Under the pieces are notes generated by a model. The model saw nothing but the letters and a program-made list of their open reading frames with translations, was not told the DNA's origin and searched no databases. A program made the position numbers and the translations under genes. This document shows positions 52,169 through 60,853 of a stretch of 64,000 bases of DNA, in pieces; within the stretch, counting starts at the first letter, position 1, and the number at the start of each line of letters is the position of its first letter. The stretch is from assembly GCF_001514305.1 (NCBI RefSeq), contig NZ_KQ949123.1, positions 1 through 64,000 of the forward strand. Reading direction: 5' to 3'. This DNA is from Streptomyces dysideae (lineage in GTDB: Bacteria > Actinomycetota > Actinomycetes > Streptomycetales > Streptomycetaceae).

Positions 52169-52624
52169 TCACTCCTCGCTGAGTCGCAGCACGGCGCGCA
52201 CCCGCTTGCCCACCGGCACCCGCTCCACGGCGATCTCGGTGGCCAGCGCGTGCACTATCTCCAGGCCGTGCCGTCCGACGCGTTCCGGGTCCTTCGGGAA
52301 GAGCCGGGGCACGGCGGAGCTGCTGTCGTAGACGGAGACCGTCAGTGAGTCGTCCGTGCCTTCGAGGTCCAGGATGTACGGCCCGTTGCTGTGCCGGTCG
52401 GCGTTGGTGACCAGCTCGCTGACGACCAGGAGCACCTCGTCCTCGGCGCGGTTGCCGATCTCGGCGCACCACTCGGTCCTGAGCCGGCCGAGGAAGCGCG
52501 CGGCGAAGGACCGCGCCTCTGCGATGCATCCCGGTTCGCCGCTGTAATGCGCCGCCCGTCGTAGCGGTTCCACGGGCACGTCGAAACCAGTCGGAATCAC
52601 TGCCCCGTCCACGTGCTCGATCAT
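52169..52624 (-). CDS. RsbW-like ATP-binding protein (GHKL)
   Basis: 151 aa stand-alone GHKL ATPase of the anti-sigma/RsbW type common in Streptomyces. The N box is VVSELVTNADRHS and a G1-like VYDSSSAVP is followed by GRHGLEIVHAL. Such proteins bind or phosphorylate anti-sigma antagonists; the partner is not encoded next door. ATG 52624. The stop abuts the truncated methyltransferase. Confidence 0.85.
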   Translation of the reverse strand: MIEHVDGAVIPTGFDVPVEPLRRAAHYSGEPGCIAEARSFAARFLGRLRTEWCAEIGNRAEDEVLLVVSELVTNADRHSNGPYILDLEGTDDSLTVSVYDSSSAVPRLFPKDPERVGRHGLEIVHALATEIAVERVPVGKRVRAVLRLSEE

Positions 52625-52720
52625 GCGTTTCTCTCTCGGAAGCCGGACTGGCCGGAAGCCTGCTGCACCAGTCCTCGTACCCAGTGCCGGGCGCCGCAGT
52701 CCCCGCGGCGGCCCGGTGAC

Positions 52721-53207
52721 TCACAGTGCCGGTGACTCCGGAGCACTGTACGTGGACGCCGACTGGGTTGTGGGGGTCGTCGTGTCGGAGGCGAGCGGGG
52801 ACTCCACGGGGGACGTCTCGGGCGTTTCCGGCTCCGTCGTCGGGGGCTCGGACGTCGGGGGTTCCGAGGTCACGGGCGGTGAAGGGGTCGGGGCCCGTCT
52901 TGCCCGCGGACTGGAGGAAGACCTCGCCGCCCTTGCCCGAGCCGCCGTCGCCGCGGCTGAAGACCACGGCGAGGATCACGGCGGCCACCACCACGGTGGT
53001 GAGCACCGCCATCCGGGGCACGGACCGCCACCAGGGGCGGTGCGGTCCGGGCTCGGGGGTCTCCCCTCCACCGCTGCCGCCCGGCGGTTGCGAGGGCGGG
53101 CCCGAGGGCGGCTGGGAGGGCGGGCCGGAGGGCGGCTGGGAGGGTCCCGACAGAGGCCCCGAGGGCGGTCCTGTGGGGCGACCGGAGGGCGGAGGTTCGA
53201 CGCTCAC
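52721..53207 (-). pseudogene. Membrane protein N-terminus (DUF6777-like), frameshifted, domain lost
   Basis: From GTG 53207 (GAAGAAGG upstream): a Pro-rich N-terminus with repeated SQPPSGPP units, then WWRSVPRMAVLTTVVVAAVI as one transmembrane helix, and GGEVFLQSAGKTGPDPFT. A frameshift at about 52885 leads into a Ser/Thr/Pro-rich tail that stops at 52721. The folded extracellular domain expected in this family (which I recall as DUF6777) is absent. Confidence 0.5.
53086..53165 (-). repeat. Pro-rich coding microrepeats
   Basis: Three imperfect copies of a 24-bp unit (plus-strand GAGGGCGGCTGGGAGGGCGG and relatives) encode PPSQPPSG repeats. Confidence 0.6.
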
Positions 53208-53380
53208 GGGGCCTTCTTCCCGACGCGGAATTCCAGCGGCATTTCGATATGTAGTTACCGTTGTCACCGCTATCTGCTACTACCTCACTACTGCGTGCTC
53301 CGGGTCCGTGTCGCTCGCAAGCCGACGCGGACGGACCTCCCGGCGGGCGCGTCGCCCGGGCCCTGCTTAGCGTGGGCAGG

Positions 53381-54643
53381 GTGAGTTCGCGAACCCCCTC
53401 CGACCAGGCCGTCGCCCGTCACGGCTGGCCGCAGGCCGTCGCCGTGGTGCTGGCCGGGCTGGTCGCCATGGGGCTGACGGCCGCGCTGGGGCTTTGGGCG
53501 GCAGGCGCGGCGGAGCTGCCGGACGGTGCCTTCCCGCGGGTGGTCGCGGCGACCGTGGTCACGGCCGTCGGTGGCACGATCGAGCTCTCGGGGAACGCCG
53601 GCGGTCTCGCCGAGTCGGACGCGGGGCTCACCGTGATCCCGCTGTCCGTCACGCTGGTCGGGGCCCTGGTGATCGCCGCCGGCTTCCTGCGTCCGCTGCG
53701 GCACCGCGCGGTCGCCGGGGCCGCGGAACTGGCCGGCTGGGCCGGCCGGATCGCCGCACTGTGGCTGCTCGCACTGCTGGCCCTGGCCTTCGCAGCCCGC
53801 CAGACCTTCACGTTCTCCGTCGGCGACGAAACGATCGACGAGCTCGGCGACCTGTTCGGTGTCTCGCCGAAGGTCGGCTTCGAGACGGATGTGCCGGTGA
53901 CCCTGTTCTTCGGGCTGCTGTGGCTGGCGGGTGTGCTGGTGCTGGCCCTGCTGGTGTCCCGCGCAGCGCCGCTGCCGCCCCGGCTGCTGCGGTTCCAGGA
54001 GTCGGTGCGGCCGGCCGCGTACGCCATGGTCGTGCTGCTGCTGGCGTACGCCTGCCTGGGCGTCGTCATCGGGCTGGTCGTGGCGGTGACGCGCGGTCAT
54101 GCGGTGGAGACGCTGGCCGTGCTCCTGCTCGGGCTGCCGAACCTGGCGTGGCTCGCGCTCACGCTCGGTCTCGGCGTGACCTGGAACGGGCAGGTGGAGG
54201 GGCCGTTCGGGCTGCCGATGCCGCATGTGCTGGACGAGGTGCTGCGCGGCAAGGACGTCGCCGAGCTCAATCTGAGCACGCTCGGCGAGCAGGACGGCAG
54301 GGTGTGGTGGCTGGTGGCCGTGGACGCGGTGCTGCTGCTGGCAGCGGCCTTTGTGATGGCGAAGCGCTCGCCGGCCCGGATGCGCCTGTGGCAGCACGCC
54401 GTGCACATGGCGGTGGCGCTCGCGCTCACGGTGCTCATGATCTGCCTCGTCGGCCGGATCTCCGCGCACTACGGCCTGTCGGTGCTCGGCATCGGCGACC
54501 TCGGCGGTGATCTGGGCGGTGAGCTGTTCCTGGATCCCGAGGTGTGGACGGCGATCGGCCTGGCCCTGCTGTGGGGGCTGGTCACCGGCTTCCTCGGCGG
54601 CCTGCTGGCCAAACCGGTACGCAGGCGGGGTGCGGCCGGCTAG
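53381..54643 (+). CDS. Streptophobe family membrane protein
   Basis: 420 aa, about ten hydrophobic helices. Signature parts: LPDGAFPRVVAATVVTAVGG and SVGDETIDELGDLFGVSPKV in the outside loop, and HVLDEVLRGKDVAELNLSTL. It belongs to the actinobacterial streptophobe family, whose role is unknown and which is often next to Ser/Thr kinases, as here. GTG 53381 is the likely start; GTG 53372 is possible. Its stop overlaps the stop of the kinase remnant on the other strand. Confidence 0.85.
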   Translation: MSSRTPSDQAVARHGWPQAVAVVLAGLVAMGLTAALGLWAAGAAELPDGAFPRVVAATVVTAVGGTIELSGNAGGLAESDAGLTVIPLSVTLVGALVIAAGFLRPLRHRAVAGAAELAGWAGRIAALWLLALLALAFAARQTFTFSVGDETIDELGDLFGVSPKVGFETDVPVTLFFGLLWLAGVLVLALLVSRAAPLPPRLLRFQESVRPAAYAMVVLLLAYACLGVVIGLVVAVTRGHAVETLAVLLLGLPNLAWLALTLGLGVTWNGQVEGPFGLPMPHVLDEVLRGKDVAELNLSTLGEQDGRVWWLVAVDAVLLLAAAFVMAKRSPARMRLWQHAVHMAVALALTVLMICLVGRISAHYGLSVLGIGDLGGDLGGELFLDPEVWTAIGLALLWGLVTGFLGGLLAKPVRRRGAAG

Positions 54644-55111
54644 GGAAGCGGCCGGAACACCGGCTCGGCCCAGTGCGGCGGCTGCTTCGGCCCTTCCCTC
54701 GGGGGTGCCAGGACCCTCAGGTCCACCTCTGTCGGTGCGTGACCGGTCGCCGGGCCGCCGGCCATGGCGGAGCGCAGGGCGGCGACGAAGTCCAGGCAGG
54801 AGTCGTAGCGGTCGTCGGGGCTCTTGGCCAGGGCCTGGGCGAGCACGGCGTCGGCGGGCGGGGGGAGGTCGGGGCGTGCCTCGGTGAGCGGGGGCGGTTC
54901 GTCGTACTGGTGGGCCCACAGCAGGGCCACGTCGTCGTCGCGGCGGAAGGGTGGGCGTGAGGGCGACCGTGCGCTCCAGGCGCAGGTCCCGGGCCTGGTA
55001 GACGACGGCCATGCCGCCGCGGCCGATCTCGCGCTCGATGCGGTAGCCCGCGACCTGTCGGCCGATCAGCTCGGAGGGCCGGCCGGAGAAGAGGCTCGTC
55101 TCACGTGCCAT
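54640..55111 (-). pseudogene. Ser/Thr protein kinase with deleted catalytic core
   Basis: ATG 55111 starts a Hanks kinase: SELIGRQVAGYRIEREIGRG (Gly loop), then GMAVVYQARDLRLERTVAL. Immediately afterwards, at about 54955, the sequence jumps with a frame change to VALLWAHQYDEPPPLTEARP and AQALAKSPDDRYDSCLDFVA, which belong to the C-lobe. The VAIK lysine, HRD and DFG regions (about 170 residues) are deleted. The C-terminal tail and stop (54640) are intact. Confidence 0.8.
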
Positions 55112-55655
55112 CGGGCGTCACCACCTGGGTGGGGGCGTGTCCGGGGTCCTCGGCGGTGGCGCGGGGCCCGTCGTCCGTGGCGTAGGTGGCCGAGCGGGTG
55201 CCGTCGGCGTAGACCCAGCGCTCGTGTGCGGCGTCGTAGAGCCACACGGACTCCCCGTCGACGCCGATCCCGATCCGCAGCCCCTTTGTACGGCTGTGGA
55301 AGGACTCGCCGTCGAGGGCGCCGGCCGCGAGGTCCTCGACCGCGCTGCGGTAGCGGGCCGGCGTCTCCTCGGCGCGGGCGACCAGGGGGCGCGGGTCGGC
55401 GGCGCGGGTGAGGGGGCTGTCGGTGGCGGGCGGGTCCTGGGGCACGGCGACCAGGTAGCGGCCGTCGACCCAGGCGGACCAGCCGTTGGCGCACAGGACC
55501 TGCCCCCAGTCGCCGCGCCGCTCCATGAGCTGCACCGGCAGCAGCGGGTCGAGGGGGAGAGTGGGCCGGGCGGGGTCGGGGGCCTCCCAGGCGGGCATGC
55601 CGTGCTGGGGGACGACGTGGGTGGGCCGGAAGCCGGGGGGCGGCGAGAATGCCAT
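55101..55655 (-). CDS. SH3-like hypothetical protein upstream of the kinase remnant
   Basis: 184 aa. The segment LLPVQLMERRGDWGQVLCAN followed by GWSAWVDGRYLVAV looks like a bacterial SH3 domain; the C-terminal half (RIGIGVDGESVWLYDAAHER) is a second small beta-unit. No signal peptide. Its end overlaps the kinase start by 11 bp, so it was the first gene of a kinase operon and probably served that kinase. With the kinase dead its role is unclear. ATG 55655. Confidence 0.65.
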   Translation of the reverse strand: MAFSPPPGFRPTHVVPQHGMPAWEAPDPARPTLPLDPLLPVQLMERRGDWGQVLCANGWSAWVDGRYLVAVPQDPPATDSPLTRAADPRPLVARAEETPARYRSAVEDLAAGALDGESFHSRTKGLRIGIGVDGESVWLYDAAHERWVYADGTRSATYATDDGPRATAEDPGHAPTQVVTPDGT

Positions 55656-55785
55656 CGGGGCGCCTACTTCCGCATCACGACGGGTTCATGGCGGCGCAGC
55701 AGCCGGGAACACGACGAACCCGAAGACCGCCGACAGCACGACCATCATGCCGATATTGCGCCTGGGCTGCGGGAGGGGGCGAGCC

Positions 55786-56196
55786 TCAGGCGACGGGCAC
55801 GACCAGTCCGGGGAGGGTCCGCTGCATGCGCAGGGCGTCCACGGACTCGGCCAGCAGCTCGTACTCGGTGGTCTCGTCGCCGGTGGCGATCCGAACGAGC
55901 CGTCCGGCGGCCAACTCGTCGGCGCACAGCTCCTGTTGGGCCATGTCACCGCACCAGGCGCGCAGTACGGCCGGCACGTCGGGCACGGTGTCGGCGACCG
56001 GCACGAGGGCGCTCGGCGGGAAGTGGTCCGCCTCCGGCTGCGGGTCTAATCGCTCGGCGATCCAGGAGGCACGGTCGCGCAGCCACCACAGGGCGAGGGC
56101 GAGCGTGGGCGCCCGGTAGGTTCCCAGCGGTACTCCGATGCGCCGGCCGCCGCAGGTGCCGTACGCGGTGACATGGCACAGGAATTCGTCGTGCAC
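55786..56196 (-). CDS. Hypothetical cytoplasmic protein
   Basis: 136 aa. No domain recognised. The sequence is compact and conserved-looking (CGGRRIGVPLGTYRAPTLAL, ALWWLRDRASWIAERLD, YELLAESVDALRMQRTLPGL). GTG 56196 has a strong GGGGGAG ribosome site. It lies upstream of the SH3-like gene on the same strand, 130 bp apart, with a hydrophobic 20-codon frame (55696 region) in between that I do not count as a gene. Confidence 0.6.
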   Translation of the reverse strand: MHDEFLCHVTAYGTCGGRRIGVPLGTYRAPTLALALWWLRDRASWIAERLDPQPEADHFPPSALVPVADTVPDVPAVLRAWCGDMAQQELCADELAAGRLVRIATGDETTEYELLAESVDALRMQRTLPGLVVPVA

Positions 56197-56471
56197 GTCT
56201 CACTCCCCCGTGGTGCGCTCGTCTGTCGGCCGGGCCTCGCTTTCCGTGCGGCTCAGGTGCGGTGCAGAAGTGCGGGTGGTGCGGGCAGTGCTTCGGTGCG
56301 GCTCGCGCGTACGGCGCCCAGTGCGGCTCGCGCCCTGTGCGCTGTGCGTGACGGCGCCTTCGCTCGACGTGAAGGGCCTTAGCTGTCGAGTATGTTCACT
56401 CCTGAACCACTGTCACCACGACTTTCCGGCCAGTCTCCTGGCATATTCACCGCCGCTGTTGGCCGAAATCT
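56197..56471. other. Intergenic region with promoter-like tail
   Basis: No gene supported. Repeated short CGGTGCGGCTC-type words occur at 56245-56330. The part at 56385-56470 is AT-richer (GTATGTTCACTCCTGAACC) and could contain a promoter, but no gene starts downstream on the plus strand except a remnant. Confidence 0.35.
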
Positions 56472-56604
56472 GACGCCATCCATAGCTCCATCATGGCCCT
56501 GGGCTACGGCACGCACACGCTGCCGGTGAAGGCCGAGGTGCGCCGGGCGATCGGCAAGGAGGAAGGCGACACGGTGACCGTGCGTCTGGACGAGCGGCTC
56601 GGCT
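56472..56604 (+). pseudogene. DUF1905-like remnant
   Basis: In-frame code without start: AIHSSIMALGYGTHTLPVKA followed by EVRRAIGKEEGDTVTVRLDERL, the core of a DUF1905 protein. The N-terminal part is absent and the 3' end runs into the antisense end of the aldo/keto reductase gene. Confidence 0.6.
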
Positions 56605-56661
56605 CCAGAGACGGCTCAGGTCCTGGCGGGCGTCCGCACCTCCAGGACCTGAGCGAGCGTC

Positions 56662-57657
56662 CTACTTCTTGATCACCGCTTCGATGCGGGCCAGCTCCTC
56701 GGCGTCGAAGTCGAGGTTCCGGGTGGCCGCGACGCTGTCCTCGATCTGCTGCGCACTGCTCGCGCCGACGAGGGCGGAGGTCACCCGCCCGCCGCGCAGG
56801 ACCCACGCCAGGGCCAGCTGGGCCAGGGACTGACCGCGGGACTTGGCGATCTCGTCGAGGGCGCGCAGCTTGCCGACCAGTTCCTCGGTGACCGCGTCGG
56901 AGTGCAGGAACGGGCTGTCGCTCGCGGCCCGCGAGCCCTCCGGGATGCCGCCGAGGTAGCGGGCGGTCAGCAGGCCCTGCTCCAGCGGGGAGAAGACGAT
57001 CGAGCCGACCTGGAGCTCGTCGAGGGCGTCCAGGAGGCCCTCGTCCTCGGGGCGACGGTCCAGCATCGAGTAGCGCGGCTGGTGGATCAGGAGCGGGGTG
57101 CCCAGCTCACCCAGGATGCGGGCGGCCTCGCGGGTCTGCTCCGCCGAGTAGTTGGAGATGCCGACGTACAGCGCCTTGCCCTGCTGGACCGCAGAGTGCA
57201 GGGCACCCATCGTCTCCTCCATGGGAGTGTCCGGGTCCGGGCGGTGCGAGTAGAAGATGTCGACGTAGTCCAGGCCCATCCGCTTCAGGCTCTGGTCCAG
57301 CGACGACAGCAGGTACTTGCGGGAGCCCCACTCGCCGTACGGGCCGGGCCACATCAGATAGCCGGCCTTGGTGGAGATGACCAGCTCGTCGCGGTACGGC
57401 GCGAAGTCCCCCTTCAGCGTCTCGCCGAGCGCGGACTCGGCGGCCCCGGGCGGCGGGCCGTAGTTGTTGGCCAGGTCGAAGTGGGTGACGCCGAGGTCGA
57501 AGGCCCGGCGCAGGATCGCCCGCTGGTGCTCGACCGAACGGTCCGCCGGGCCGAAGTTGTGCCACAGACCGAGGGACAGCGCGGGGAGCCTGAGGCCGCT
57601 GCGGCCCACGCGCCGGTAGGGCATGTCCGCGTAGCGGTCAGGGTGTGCGGTGTACAA
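56662..57657 (-). CDS. Aldo/keto reductase (YghZ / L-glyceraldehyde-3-phosphate reductase type)
   Basis: 331 aa. The opening MPYRRVGRSGLRLPALSLG, then LWHNFG and THFDLANNYGPPPGAAE, is diagnostic for the YghZ subgroup; Lys is in ISTKAGY and His in YSHRPDPDTPME. NADPH-dependent reduction of small aldehydes is expected. TTG 57657 has GGAG 6-7 nt upstream and gives the usual N-terminal MYTAHPDRYADMPY; ATG 57624 lacks a ribosome site. Divergent from a LysR gene. Confidence 0.92.
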   Translation of the reverse strand: MYTAHPDRYADMPYRRVGRSGLRLPALSLGLWHNFGPADRSVEHQRAILRRAFDLGVTHFDLANNYGPPPGAAESALGETLKGDFAPYRDELVISTKAGYLMWPGPYGEWGSRKYLLSSLDQSLKRMGLDYVDIFYSHRPDPDTPMEETMGALHSAVQQGKALYVGISNYSAEQTREAARILGELGTPLLIHQPRYSMLDRRPEDEGLLDALDELQVGSIVFSPLEQGLLTARYLGGIPEGSRAASDSPFLHSDAVTEELVGKLRALDEIAKSRGQSLAQLALAWVLRGGRVTSALVGASSAQQIEDSVAATRNLDFDAEELARIEAVIKK

Positions 57658-57690
57658 CGCGACTCCAGAGGGGTTGGCACACGAAGGGAC

Positions 57691-57714
57691 GGTTCAGATG
57701 ATGACGCCTGAACC
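57691..57714. promoter_or_regulatory. Perfect inverted repeat between AKR and LysR genes
   Basis: GGTTCAG, 10 nt, CTGAACC: perfect 7+7 dyad in the middle of the 136-bp divergent gap. A good candidate operator for the adjacent LysR protein. Confidence 0.6.
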
Positions 57715-57793
57715 GGTATCCAATCTCTCGCGAGCTGCGGGCAGTGGTCCAACAGGTAAATCAGATGGAATTCAGCGGATACGCTTCTCAATC

Positions 57794-58681
57794 ATGGAAC
57801 TGCGCCATCTCCAGCACTTCGTGGCGGTCGCCGAGGACCAGCATTTCACCCGGGCCGCCGAACGCCTCATGGTGTCCCAGTCGGGGCTGTCGGCGTCGAT
57901 CCGGGCGCTGGAGCGCGAGTTGCAGACCCCGCTGTTCGTGCGGACGACCCGCCGGGTGACGCTCACCCCGGCCGGGCGGGCCCTGCTGTGCGAGGCGGAG
58001 CGGATCCTCGCCCAGGTACGGGCGGCCCATGAGGCGGTGGCCGCGGTGCAGGGCGTGCTGCGCGGGATGCTCGCGCTCGGGTCGGAGCAGTGCATCGCCG
58101 GGGTGCACGTGGCGGGGCTGCTGGCCGCGTTCCGGCGGCAGCATCCGGACGTGGAGATCTGCCTGCGGCAGGCAGGGTCGGGCGCGCTGGCGGAGGAGGT
58201 CGCGGCCGGGCGGCTGGACCTGGCGTTCGCGGTGCGTACGGCGGAGGAGGACACCGACCAGCTGCGGACCGTACCGCTGACCAGCGAGCCGATGACGGTG
58301 CTGTGCCATCCCAGCCACCGGCTGGCGGCCGTCGGTGCGGCCGTGACGCCGGAGGACCTGGGCGGCGAGGTGTTCGTCGACTTCCACCCGGACTGGGGGC
58401 CGCGCCGCACCACCGACGCCGTGTTCGCCGCGGCCGGAGTCCGGCGGGCGGTCGCGCTGGAGGTCAACGACGTGCACAGTCTGCTGGACCTGGTGGACGA
58501 GAACCTCGGCATCGCCGTCGTACCGCGGCACTTCCGGGACAAGCGCCGGTCGCTGACCGCCCTGCCCGTGAAGGGCACCGGCGAGACGGTCTACGAGACG
58601 GTCGCCCTGCTGCCGTACCCGCAGGCCACCAGTCCCGCGGCCCGGGCGCTGATGGCCCTTCTGGACACTGGGGGCGCGTGA
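57794..58681 (+). CDS. LysR-family regulator
   Basis: 295 aa. N-terminal helix-turn-helix HFTRAAERLMVSQSGLSASI and RALERELQTPLFVRTTRRV, followed by a two-lobed effector domain (LGSEQCIAGVHVAGLLAAF and HPDVEICLRQAGSG). Divergent from the YghZ-type reductase, which is its likely target. ATG 57794; frames open upstream cross the intergenic dyad. Confidence 0.92.
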   Translation: MELRHLQHFVAVAEDQHFTRAAERLMVSQSGLSASIRALERELQTPLFVRTTRRVTLTPAGRALLCEAERILAQVRAAHEAVAAVQGVLRGMLALGSEQCIAGVHVAGLLAAFRRQHPDVEICLRQAGSGALAEEVAAGRLDLAFAVRTAEEDTDQLRTVPLTSEPMTVLCHPSHRLAAVGAAVTPEDLGGEVFVDFHPDWGPRRTTDAVFAAAGVRRAVALEVNDVHSLLDLVDENLGIAVVPRHFRDKRRSLTALPVKGTGETVYETVALLPYPQATSPAARALMALLDTGGA

Positions 58682-58708
58682 CGGACGGCTTTGCGCGATG
58701 GTGGAGCC

Positions 58709-59224
58709 ATGCATGCAAAGGACATCCTCATCGACGCGTACAGCCGCATCCAGGAAGAAGTCCACGCCGCCGTCGAGGGCCTCGAAACCGACGGCCTGCA
58801 CGCCCGCCCGTCCGATGCCGCCAACTCCGTCGCCTGGCTGGTCTGGCATCTCAGCCGGGTCCAGGACGACCACATCGCCGACGCCTTCGGGCTCGACCAG
58901 GTGTGGCTGTCACAGGACTGGGAGAAGCGGTTCGGACTGGACCTGCCGCGCGGTGACACCGGGTACGGGCACAGCCCGGCGAAGGTCGCCAAGGTGTGGG
59001 TCGAGGACGGCGACCTGCTGACCGGCTACTACGACGCCGTGCACACGCAGACGCTCCTGGCCCTGCGCGCGCTGACCGCGGCGGACCTCGAGCGCGTCGT
59101 GGACGAGCGCTGGGATCCGCCGGTCACCCTCGGCGTACGGCTGGTCAGCGTCCTGTCCGACGATCTCCAGCACGTCGGACAGGCCGCCTACGTCCGCGGG
59201 CTGCTTCAGAGCGCGGCCGCGTAA
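58709..59224 (+). CDS. DinB/DUF664-type protein
   Basis: 171 aa four-helix-bundle protein. Metal-ligand candidates sit in LVWHLSRVQDDHI and LQHVGQAAYVRG, as in the mycothiol-dependent DUF664 subgroup of DinB-like enzymes (thiol transfer or isomerisation). GGTGGAG precedes ATG 58709. Its last 19 bp overlap the end of the adenosine deaminase gene on the other strand. Confidence 0.82.
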   Translation: MHAKDILIDAYSRIQEEVHAAVEGLETDGLHARPSDAANSVAWLVWHLSRVQDDHIADAFGLDQVWLSQDWEKRFGLDLPRGDTGYGHSPAKVAKVWVEDGDLLTGYYDAVHTQTLLALRALTAADLERVVDERWDPPVTLGVRLVSVLSDDLQHVGQAAYVRGLLQSAAA

Positions 59225-60285
59225 CCCGGCAGGACGACGTCCTCGATGAGGGCGTTGCGCTCGTCGAACGGGATGAACGCGCTCTTCAGGGCGTTCACCG
59301 TGACCGTGCGCAGGTCCTCGACGGTCCAGCCGGCCTCCTCGACCAGCAGGGACATCTCGCGGGTCATCGTCGTGCCGGACACCAGACGGTTGTCGGTGTT
59401 GAGGGTGACGCGGAAGCCGAGGTCCTTCAGCGCGGTGATCGGGTGCTCGGCGATCGAGGTCGCGGCGCCCGTCTGGAGGTTGGAGGTCGGGCACATCTCC
59501 AGGGCGATCCGGCGGTCCCGGACCCAGCCCGCGAGCCGGCCGAGCTTGCCGTCCGCGAGGTCGGGGATGTCGTCCGTGATGCGCACGCCGTGGCCGATGC
59601 GCTGGGCGCCGCACACCTGGAGGGCCTGGTGGATGCTGGGCAGGCCGTGCGCCTCGCCGGCGTGGATGGTGAACGGAACGCTCTCGCGGCGCAGATGCTC
59701 GAAGGCGGCGAGGTGGTCGGCGGGCGGGAAGCCGTCCTCGGCGCCCGCGATGTCGAAGCCGACGACACCGGCGTCCCGGAAGGCGACGGCCAGGTCGGCG
59801 GCCTCCTTCGTGCGGTCGAACATCCGCATCCCGCACAGCAGAGTGCCGACCCGCACCGGGGTGCCCGCGGCCGCCGCCTTCGCCATACCCGCCGCCAGGC
59901 CCTCCTGGACGGTCTCGACGACCTCGGCCAGGGTCAGACCGCCCCGGACGTTCAGCTCGGGGGCGTAGCGCACCTCGCCGTAGACGACGCCGTCGGCGGC
60001 GAGGTCGAGGACGTACTCCTCGGCGGTGCGCAACAGGCCCTCGCGGGTCTGCATCACCGCGAGGGTGTGCTCGAAGGTGGCGATGTAGCGCACCAGGTCG
60101 CCGGAGTTCGCGGCGTCGTAGTACCAGGCGGCGAGCTCGTCCGGGTCCGTGGTGGGCAGGGTGTGGCCGACCGCGTCCGCGAGCTCCACCACGGTGGCGG
60201 GGCGCAGGCCGCCGTCGAGGTGGTCGTGCAGGACGGCCTTGGGCAGGCGGCGGAGGGTGTCGGTGGATATGCGGGGCGCGGTCAT
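59206..60285 (-). CDS. add: Adenosine deaminase
   Basis: 359 aa zinc amidohydrolase converting adenosine to inosine in purine salvage. Metal and active-site motifs are complete: HDHLDGG near residue 20, TIHAGEAHG, RIGHGVR and TLNTDNRLVSG. Length and order match actinobacterial Add. ATG 60285 stands 23 bp downstream of the VOC gene stop, so the two may be co-transcribed. Confidence 0.96.
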   Translation of the reverse strand: MTAPRISTDTLRRLPKAVLHDHLDGGLRPATVVELADAVGHTLPTTDPDELAAWYYDAANSGDLVRYIATFEHTLAVMQTREGLLRTAEEYVLDLAADGVVYGEVRYAPELNVRGGLTLAEVVETVQEGLAAGMAKAAAAGTPVRVGTLLCGMRMFDRTKEAADLAVAFRDAGVVGFDIAGAEDGFPPADHLAAFEHLRRESVPFTIHAGEAHGLPSIHQALQVCGAQRIGHGVRITDDIPDLADGKLGRLAGWVRDRRIALEMCPTSNLQTGAATSIAEHPITALKDLGFRVTLNTDNRLVSGTTMTREMSLLVEEAGWTVEDLRTVTVNALKSAFIPFDERNALIEDVVLPGYAAAL

Positions 60286-60308
60286 GTGCGTGTTCCTTGG
60301 CGAGGTTC

Positions 60309-60704
60309 TCAGTCGGTGGCGGGCTGGAGCAGATCCCAGCGGTTTCCGTGCAGGTCCTGGAAGACGGCGACGGACCCGTACGGCTCGTGGCGCGGCTCCT
60401 CCAGGAAGGTCACGCCCGCCGCGAGCATGCGGGCGTGGTCCCGGGCGAAGTCGTCGGTGTGCAGGAAGAAGCCGACCCGCCCGCCGGTCTGGTCCCCGAC
60501 CCGGCCGCGCTGCGCCTCGCCCTTGGCCCGGGCCAGCAGCAGCCCGGTGCCCTGCTGCCCGGTGCCGGGCTGTACGACGACCCAGCGGGAGCCGTCCGGG
60601 CGCGGAGTGTCCTCGGCGAGACGGAAGCCGACGGCCTCGGTGTAGAAGCGGATCGCCTCGTCGTAGTCGTCGACGACGAGGGTGACCAGGGCGATGTGTC
60701 GCAT
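60309..60704 (-). CDS. VOC-family (glyoxalase-like) protein
   Basis: 131 aa single VOC unit pair: HIALVTLVVDDYDEAIRFYT at the start and VAVFQDLHGNRWDLLQP at the end, keeping the His/Glu-type metal positions only in part. Substrate unknown. It is the first gene of a possible two-gene unit with add. Confidence 0.88.
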   Translation of the reverse strand: MRHIALVTLVVDDYDEAIRFYTEAVGFRLAEDTPRPDGSRWVVVQPGTGQQGTGLLLARAKGEAQRGRVGDQTGGRVGFFLHTDDFARDHARMLAAGVTFLEEPRHEPYGSVAVFQDLHGNRWDLLQPATD

Positions 60705-60853
60705 CGGGGCCTTTCCGGGGTGGGATCAGCGGGAGAGGTTATACGTAAAACCTGCTGGACGCCAGTCGCTGCCGGACCTAGGTCGCAGGCCCGAGCCGGG
60801 ACGGGCCCCGAGCCCGACGCGCGGCCGCCGACGAGGCCGCTACCGTCCCGGCC

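Noticed and set aside
53090..53160. CRISPR-like or minisatellite array
   Set aside because: Repeats are short, contiguous and encode PPSQPPSG; there are no spacers.
55696..55758. 20-codon hydrophobic minus-strand frame (MMVVLSAVFGFVVFPAAAPP)
   Set aside because: Could be a micro-protein, but no ribosome site or conservation evidence is available.
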